NCBI GenBank assembly: GCA_003988855.1
Contig: QYAI01000192.1
Location: forward strand, 1-64,000
Reading direction: 5' to 3'
DNA length: 64,000 nt
From: Arachnopeziza araneosa
Lineage: Eukaryota; Ascomycota; Leotiomycetes; Helotiales; Arachnopezizaceae
The notes beneath the pieces are model-generated. The model was not told where the DNA came from and ran no database searches. It worked only from the letters and a program-made list of their open reading frames with translations. This document shows positions 57,670 to 64,000 of the stretch, one piece after another. The position numbers and the translations under genes were made by a program. The number at the start of each line of letters is the position of its first letter. Position 1 is the stretch's first letter.

Positions 57670-58943
57670 TCAATATGTAACAGTCTCATTTCCAGGAAGA
57701 GCGGAAAGCCCTAGAAGTGATGTTAGCGATGGTATTCAAGCCACGCTATTCCACTCATTTTGAAGCAGCTAGATGAAGATAACTTACAACCATCAATTGG
57801 TTCGTCAACCACCGGCGCAATGGTACATTTATTTGCTTCATCGTATGACTGAGTCTCAAGAACTGAACAGTTCTGCTGACAGAAATTATCCATAGCTCTC
57901 TGCAGTGCATCTCCTTTCCAACCAAAAACGTAATCACCGTGATGACCCCAACCAGTTCTGATTTAATCAGCCTTGAATTTCTCAAACAGTTTAGTGAACT
58001 TACGGATCTCCCATGCTAAACACGAATGGCTGCGAACCATCTTCAGGCCATATGGAAGGATCGTTGAACTCTGTTGTGTTCCATACAGTTTCATACATCA
58101 CTTGGGGAAGCTTCACCGGGTGTGTGGAAGGGCAAGCTGAACTCGCTTCGAATGACCCAACAGGTGGGTAGGCAACATGACTTTTATGATCCTCGCTATC
58201 TAGATTGACACCATCCCAACACGTTGGGAAAAAATTGTTGACTCTAATTCCTCCAGGGCATGGATAATTGGGCAGATTTCTCGTATCATTTCCTCCTCCT
58301 GGATAGGTATCAATCTGACCCCAATTCGGCTCGAAGCAGCGGTAGCTCATGGAGTTCGCCTCATCTGTTTTTGTATCGTTTCGCAGCATAGGGTCTCCTA
58401 CAATCATACGGAAGCCTTGTTTGAATGCTGTAACATTGGTGTGTCCATCGTATGGAGGGATGTAATAGACCGTCAGGCCGCCATTTTGTTGCTCCAGGAA
58501 CTCATTGCCCATTTGAGGAACACGCTTGAAAGTCCCGTTGCGAGCACGAAAGTATAGGACCGCGGTCCAATAATTTGAGAAGTCTTCGCTGAAGGTGCAG
58601 GAGGTGCATGTGGAGAGTTTGGAAGGGTCGGTTGTGGGGTCCATGAAAGGACGGAAAGAGTTTCCACCAGCGATCTAGGCGCACGGTAAGAGTTCTATAT
58701 TAACAAAATTCGTGGAATAATATTTCTTACCTGGTGAAGATGCGGTGACGGATTGACACCAGGATTGACGAGGCTGGATCATATAAGTTAGAATGTGAAT
58801 CTAGAATTAATATATATGAGAACTTACGGATCAAGTCGCTCTACAACAAGTTGAGAACATGAAAATCGAAGCATCGGAGAGGTGGCAAAGCCGTTGGCTC
58901 TTGAGGCCACTACGGCGAGAAGAGGAAGTTTTCTCCACAACAT
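57670..58943 (-). CDS. DUF1996 secreted protein
   Basis: Five exons: 58943-58828, 58773-58731, 58674-58004, 57957-57788 and 57710-57670, with introns of 54, 56, 46 and 77 nt, all in phase; 346 residues. A signal peptide (MLWRKLPLLAVVASRANG) precedes the DUF1996 start: LRFSCSQLVVERLDPLVNPGVNPSPHLHQIAGGNSF. The domain then shows CTSCTFSEDFSNYWTAVLYFRA, a Cys/His-rich core (YRCFEPNWGQ, PCPGGIRVNNFFPTCWDGVNLDSEDHKSHVAYP), SGSCPSTHPVKLP-like ASSACPSTHPVKLP, and GWGHHGDYVFGWKGD. Conserved His and Cys suggest a metal- or polymer-binding extracellular enzyme; the reaction is unknown. The last exon ends with the family's DGWLxxLPGN motif, which supports the short final exon. Confidence 0.9.
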
Positions 58944-60731
58944 ACTGCTAGTGGAAAGTATCGCAATAATCGCGAATGAGTTTATAAAAACAAAAGTTGA
59001 GACTCAGAAAATCGAAGGGGTACTTCCTTTTAAACTAGAAAATGAGATCTCAATCTACGCTTCTTACTGCCTGAAGTGATGCTAGCTAGTGGGATGTACT
59101 TCAGAGGCACTTATCCTATTGGCTTCTCATTGACAACTTCCGGCTACCGAATGCTCCTAAGTTGCGATTAATGAGGTTTCCGTAGTTATATATTGTTCAG
59201 GCATGTTATTCAATATAGTCAAATGAAATTTTCATTGGATGTAATTGGGTGAGTACTCGATAGGAGAACCTCCTGGGGTAAATAGAGCGAACATTTATAG
59301 GGTAAGTCACGTGCGTACATACTGCAAATGAAAAAGTGCAAATATCGGTACGAAACACAATCAAATTTACTTCTATAACTATAATTAGAGTAAACTAGAG
59401 TATGCCAGGTATATAATAAGTATTGAGCTTCTGTTTTGGTGGAGGCTCTGAAAACACGTCGCCAACGGGAAGAGGTAAGTAAGGTTCATGAGCATTTTGG
59501 AACTATATTAAGAAGCTATAACTTGGTGCTGTGAGAGAAAGTGATTGAATAAGAATTAGTCTACCTACCTAGGTATGGAAAACAAGTTTTTCAGTATCTC
59601 ACACATGACTAGATCTTAGTCACATGATGAGATTTTACTTTGAGATTCTTAAGCCAAATACTCGCAAATACCTTCAAGGTAATTTAAAAATAATGTTGGA
59701 TGTGCGAGATTTTTGGGATTATTTTAGCCATCTACAAAAGTTAAAACGGGTTTCGACAATGTCACATGAGCTAAATGGCCTTGTCTGCTCTCGCTAAAAT
59801 GTGGATAACAGGCGGAAGAAAAGCAAGGCTGCCTCGCGATCAGCCACTTCAAGGAAGGGCTGTCACAGCAATCAGAAACCTGATTGTCTTGCTGATGGTA
59901 GTAAGCATTTCAGCTCAGATTCGGGGACAATGAGTGATATGGTCTCCACGAGTCGGACAAAGATATAAATATCTAGAGCCGATCAGTCTAAAAAACCTTA
60001 CCCTCATCACACTAATTTCTCAATAGAAATTATAAACGGCCCTGCGCTGGTTCACATAGCCTCAACCAACTCATGCAAACTTATCTTAGGGCGTCAATGG
60101 CGTTGAAATGGCCGCTACCAATCACCATTCCACCCACCTTACGTGCTCAAGCTAGAACTTCATCATTTGCCCCATGCGCATGTAATCGATGGAGTGGTGG
60201 TTAGTTAAGTTTTTTTAGATGCTTTAATCACGAAAAAATTATTGAGAATTCTTCTGATGACCAATTAATGATAGAGTGTCGGTGTGTAGTCAAGAAGACC
60301 ATTCTTTTGCTGCGCCACCGCAATCTATCCAATGATTAGCCCTATATCTACATGTGCGTCCGCCAAATCTGTTTGTCTCAGATACATTCGTATCGGGAGC
60401 TGACAAAGCTTGATAAATATTTGGAGGTGTCTGGCGGTCATCTTGGCAAGCCTCCTTCCTGCAAGCGAGCCTTGTTACTATGCTAAATTTAACTGTGGAC
60501 AGCACGGCTTAGACTTCTTGTGGTTGTGGCTTAGCTACCAATTCCCTATCTTATTTGTCGGGTTTCTAAGGCTGATGAAGTGGACATGCATACATTGGCA
60601 TTGCCCCATTCGCTTTTGGAGCCTTATGGCTATCAGACAGAGAAGCTTTTCTACCCTACGACCCACCTTCTCTCTGTTCTTAAACTTCTCGACGTCATTC
60701 AATAGACGCAGCAATCTACTTTTCATCAAGG
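58944..60731. other. Intergenic, 1.8 kb
   Basis: AT-rich. A near-perfect 17-bp palindrome (TGACTAGATCTTAGTCA, about 59607-59623) flanked by CATG boxes, and a TATA-like GATATAAATATC near 59966, but no gene that I can support. Confidence 0.45.
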
Positions 60732-61766
60732 ATGCTTAGAAGTACTCTGTTTTTTATTTCCGTGTTTGCAACGATATTATCCTGCAGCAACGGTCTACGG
60801 TGGGCAGAAACAAGACAACAGCAACAAGGCTGGGACGAAGATTCCCCACCTGATGCTCTTATAGTGAGTCCAGTGTCTGGCCCGGCCGATAGTAGCGTCA
60901 CAGATGGGCAAGCTTTAGTAAATCGCTGGCTTGGCCTACGTTCTTCGTGTCTTTATGGATACTATCTATGCAGTGGTTCGTCACTCTTGCTCCCTGTTTC
61001 CAAGTTCTGCTCCAGTTAACATAGATTTCATAGGTGGCCTTGAATGCTGTCTCTCGGGATACTGCTGCACGAACATCAATACGTGTGTGAAAGATCTTGG
61101 AGGCGGATGCTGTAGTGGAGGAACATGTGCAGCGGGATATGGTTGTTGCGCAGGGCTTGGTTGCTATCCATTAGACGGACAATGTTGTGCAACTGGACTG
61201 TGGTGCACTCATGGAAACGACTGCATACTTTTTGAAGGTTTGCAAAAATGCTGTACGGACGTGTATTGCACGGCTTATGTGTCAAACGGGGCCACTATCA
61301 TAATTGCGGAAAGTACAACAACGACCCAGGTTCTGCCTTCTTCGACGACCACAAAAGTGCCAGCGCCAAACTCATCAGCGACGCCAACTGCAAGCATACT
61401 ACCTTCTACGAGAACTTCAACATCGAATCCCACATCACCAGATTCGTCAAGTACCACAACAACCTCGTTGAGTTCAAAGAGCACACCACAAACCTCTTCT
61501 GACATCCCTCCAACAAGCACCGCTTCCCAAAATGCCACTCCCCAGGGTATCTCGGGCTCATGTATGTATATCTCAAATTAATCATCAAGTAATTTGGCTA
61601 AATCGAGACAGCCACGTCCACGAGCCCCTCTCTTCCAAGCGCCACCTCCAACCCATCTACATCCAGCCTCTCCGTGAGTGACAAGATAGCTCTTGGGTGT
61701 GGTATTGGTGTTGGACTACCAGCTACGATTGCTACGATTTGGACATGCATAAGACACAAACGCTAA
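60732..61766 (+). CDS. Cysteine-rich type I membrane protein with Ser/Thr stalk
   Basis: Three exons: 60732-60975, 61034-61561 and 61612-61766; 308 residues. A signal peptide (MLRSTLFFISVFATILSCSNG) and a short polar region come first. Next is a cysteine-rich module of about 85 residues built from CC and C-x-G repeats (GGLECCLSGYCC, GGGCCSGGTCAAGYGCC, GQCCATGLWC, LQKCCTD). A Ser/Thr/Pro stalk of about 95 residues, likely O-glycosylated, follows. One membrane helix (LGCGIGVGLPATIATIW) is then capped by a basic tail (RHKR). The layout matches fungal cell-surface proteins related to chitin-binding and knottin-like modules. The first intron uses the weak donor GTTCGT; the conserved cysteine spacing across the junction supports it. 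Function unknown. Confidence 0.85.
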
Positions 61767-62340
61767 AGAAGCTAAGCTGGTTTTCGAGGTAATGAATATT
61801 TGTTTAGAATGACATGGGTAATGACTTGATGATATAGCGGAGGATTTCTCCGGTAGGTAGATGAAAATGAAACGAATTGATGCCAACCTATTTATATGAA
61901 AATGAAATCCATCTAGTGCCTTTTCTGAGTGAGGAACAAGTTCTTAGATGGGGTAATGTAAGCAATAAAGCTGTGATGCTATGTTTTTGGGGTGACTTAA
62001 GTCCGATGATGTACAAGATTTTGAAGTACTAGACAACGTGAGTTTAGCACGTAGTAACACGGAGGAGAGACAAAATCCCAGCAAACTAGCAGGCTAATAT
62101 GGTTTGGTCAAATCACTGAATTCAAGATAGGAACAAGACAAAAAATATATCGTGAGCGAATGAGTCTAGGATAACAGCCAAGATAGAGTACGAACGAGTA
62201 TCTATCGAGTTGTTCTACCCGAGAGAGAAAATTGAGATTTAATATTTAGTCTTTTACTACATGATCTCTCTAGTCTCTTCGTCTCCCAGCATTCAAATCC
62301 TCTGCTCATTCACTTTGCACGCCGTTAACATTGATCCAAG
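61767..62340. other. Intergenic between convergent genes
   Basis: No gene seen. AT-rich 3' regions of both neighbours. Confidence 0.5.
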
Positions 62341-64000
62341 CTAAGCTGGTCGTGAATTCGGTGGACCCGAACCGTCAGGCATAGGACCTTGATTATTTTG
62401 ATGTGGTGCACCGAATTGTTGCTGGTTATAGGGCGGCATTTGCCCCTGCATCATTTGTTGCAATAGAGCTGGATGCATATTTTGCCACATCTGAGCTTGC
62501 TGTTGTTGTGTTAGTGGAGGACCTCCCATTTGTCCACCGTATTGTGATCCAGTTGGAATTCCTGGTTGAGTACCAGGTGGGAAGCCTTGCGGGTAACCAT
62601 GAAGATAGGCCATGTTCGGATTCGGGTACATATACCCACCAGCTGGCGGTCCATTATTCATGAGTGCTGGATTGTGTTCTCGTCCTCCTGCCGTCATGGC
62701 TTCAAGTTGGGCTACTTGTGCTGATGGTGATACACCGTATGAAGGGGCTGAAGATGTTGGTGGTGAAGCGATTGTCGGAACCGACGATGACAACTGCGAC
62801 GGCTCATCCTTGGTTGTTAGGTCTATTCCATCTTCCGTATCAGAATCCTCACCGCTGGTGCTGTCAAGTTCTTTACTTGTTTTGTTGACTTTGCTGTTGC
62901 TATGTCGAGTATCTTTGCCATCCATTTCTCGCGCACGATAGCCTCTCTTATGCGCAAGTCTATCCTGATCCGTCTTGTAAAGTTTCTCAAGGTATTTCAT
63001 AAACTCGAGATAGGCTGCTGAAACAACCTCCAAATGCTTCACCGTGAGCTTGACTACAGCGTCGGCGTTAACGATCCTCTCGTGGCTTCCACCTTGAGCC
63101 TCGAAGTCGGCGAGCGCTAGTGCAGTCTGGCAGGCGTTGCGGATTTGTCTCCCGTTCCATCTCATCTTCTTATGTTCGTGCCAATACTTTATTGCCGCTT
63201 TCAAGATTAAGTTTTCCTCAATTTCTAAGTTCCGCTTCTTTTCTGCAAAACGTTGATTGATAAGCCGGAGATTGAGCTTGAAGATATCCTCGGTCGCTTT
63301 CAAATCGAGCTGAGGATAATGCAGACTGATGTGGATGCGAGATCCGAATGCTTCATCAAAATCACCAATTCTATTCGTAGTGAGGAACAAAATCCCAGCA
63401 TAGTACTCCAAGACTCGAAGAAAAACTGTACTCGTTAGCCAATTATTGCGATTTTATTCCTTGGGCCAATTCAAACCTGAGACTAAGCCGTTGCGTATAA
63501 AGTCTTGCGGGGTTCGCTTGGCAAGAAAGACATCCGCTTCATCTAAGAGAAGAATGCAGTCCCATCTGTTTGCGAGTGAAAAGTTGGTTTCGAGGGTCGC
63601 TTCTACACTTTCTGCAGTTGTTCCAAGATCGCCTGAAAGGCACATGAGGATATCAGCAAACATATAGATGGGAAACCAAAGCTGCTTTAGCAACTTACCG
63701 CAAGTTATTTGGAATAAAGGTCGCTCAAACAATTCGGCCACACCCTCTATATCTCGGGTAAGTAATTGAGTAAGAAATATCACATTAAGCCGGAGATTCA
63801 AACACGTACCTGCAGTAGTTGTTTTACCAACCCCAGGTGCTCCATGAAGTAGAATGATGAGCCCCTTGCCTTTTTTGCTGTCAGCAAGAACTTTCCATGA
63901 AAGACAGAAAACGTAAAGTACCTTTGCCTCGGACAATATCAACTTGCTCATTTGCTGTAGCAGCAGATTCCTTGTCTCGAAAATGTTGGGCAGTCAAAGA
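62341..64000 (-). CDS. AAA ATPase, fungal type, partial (5' end beyond window)
   Basis: Exons on the minus strand: about 63905 and upstream (runs off the edge), about 63895/63882-63810, 63746-63699, 63632-63477 and 63425-62341. The AAA core shows Walker A HGAPGVGKTTTA, Walker B ILLLDEADVFL, sensor 1 LFLTTNR and the following DEAFGSRIH with the arginine finger. After the AAA lid (WNGRQIRNACQTALAL) comes a Ser/Asp linker, then a long Gln/Pro/Asn/Met-rich tail (QQQQAQMWQNMHPALLQQMM). This is the large fungal AAA family with an N-terminal uncharacterised domain, probably a remodelling or unfolding ATPase; the substrate is unknown. The most upstream intron seen (donor GTACTT near 63923) is ambiguous: the frame-keeping acceptor gives only about 31 nt. 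Confidence 0.85.

Noticed and set aside
60097..60204. Short ORF (about 35 codons) after a TATA-like site
   Set aside because: Too short, no signal or family; promoter-like context alone is not enough.

Overview
The window is nuclear DNA of a filamentous ascomycete (Pezizomycotina; Leotiomycetes is plausible but unproven). Genes are split by short GT-AG introns, mostly 45-80 nt. The families present are typical of this group: HET-domain proteins, Zn2Cys6 regulators, a rhodopsin-fold (SAT4/PTH11-like) membrane protein, GH54 arabinofuranosidase, DUF1996, DUF7702-like, MpaB-like oxygenase and a solo LTR. I see no rRNA, tRNA or CRISPR. Exon-intron models were built by hand from reading frame, splice signals and protein continuity. 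Coordinates of split genes span start to stop codon, with exons listed in the evidence.

Layout. 0-13 kb: a truncated NAD(P)-binding epimerase relic at the left edge; a two-domain fasciclin membrane protein (minus) whose tail is built from a 30-bp tandem repeat; HET protein 1 (plus); secreted GH54-CBM42 arabinofuranosidase (minus); SGNH hydrolase (minus). 13-26 kb: NCS1 purine-cytosine permease (minus), rhodopsin-fold membrane protein (plus), Zn2Cys6 factor (minus), secreted alpha/beta hydrolase with a GC-AG intron (plus), an M35-like secreted protein that has lost its HExxH motif (minus), and an unrecognised small protein (plus). 27-33 kb: a benzoylformate-decarboxylase-like ThDP enzyme, a MITE-like element, an MpaB-type oxygenase and an SDR. 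33-34.5 kb: an AT-rich repeat graveyard holding the C-terminal scrap of a FAD-linked oxidase.

34-46 kb: arylsulfotransferase (minus), HET protein 2 (plus), a DUF7702-like seven-helix protein (minus), then an Ayg1-like alpha/beta hydrolase cut by a 194-bp solo LTR with a 5-bp target duplication, followed by a Zn2Cys6 factor. 46-64 kb: an unrecognised acidic-tailed protein, an M81/MlrC-like metallopeptidase divergent from an MFS sugar-type transporter, an amidase pseudogene, a small basic protein, a DUF1996 secreted protein, a cysteine-rich type I membrane protein, and an AAA ATPase that runs off the right edge.

How they may work together. Three groups look functional by position. (1) M81 peptidase, MFS transporter and (dead) amidase resemble a small uptake-and-hydrolysis module for an amide compound. 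(2) The ThDP decarboxylase, MpaB-like oxygenase and SDR could form an oxidative metabolic group. (3) The LTR-broken Ayg1-like hydrolase beside a Zn2Cys6 regulator looks like the rest of a secondary-metabolism locus. The first and third show recent or ongoing decay (an exact LTR insertion; single-base frameshifts). Secreted or surface proteins, two HET genes and gaps of 1-2 kb are typical of an accessory, gene-sparse fungal region. No single wholly new system stands out. The best-supported novelties are the LTR-inactivated hydrolase, the decayed amidase module, the HExxH-less M35 homologue and the active-site-divergent ThDP enzyme.
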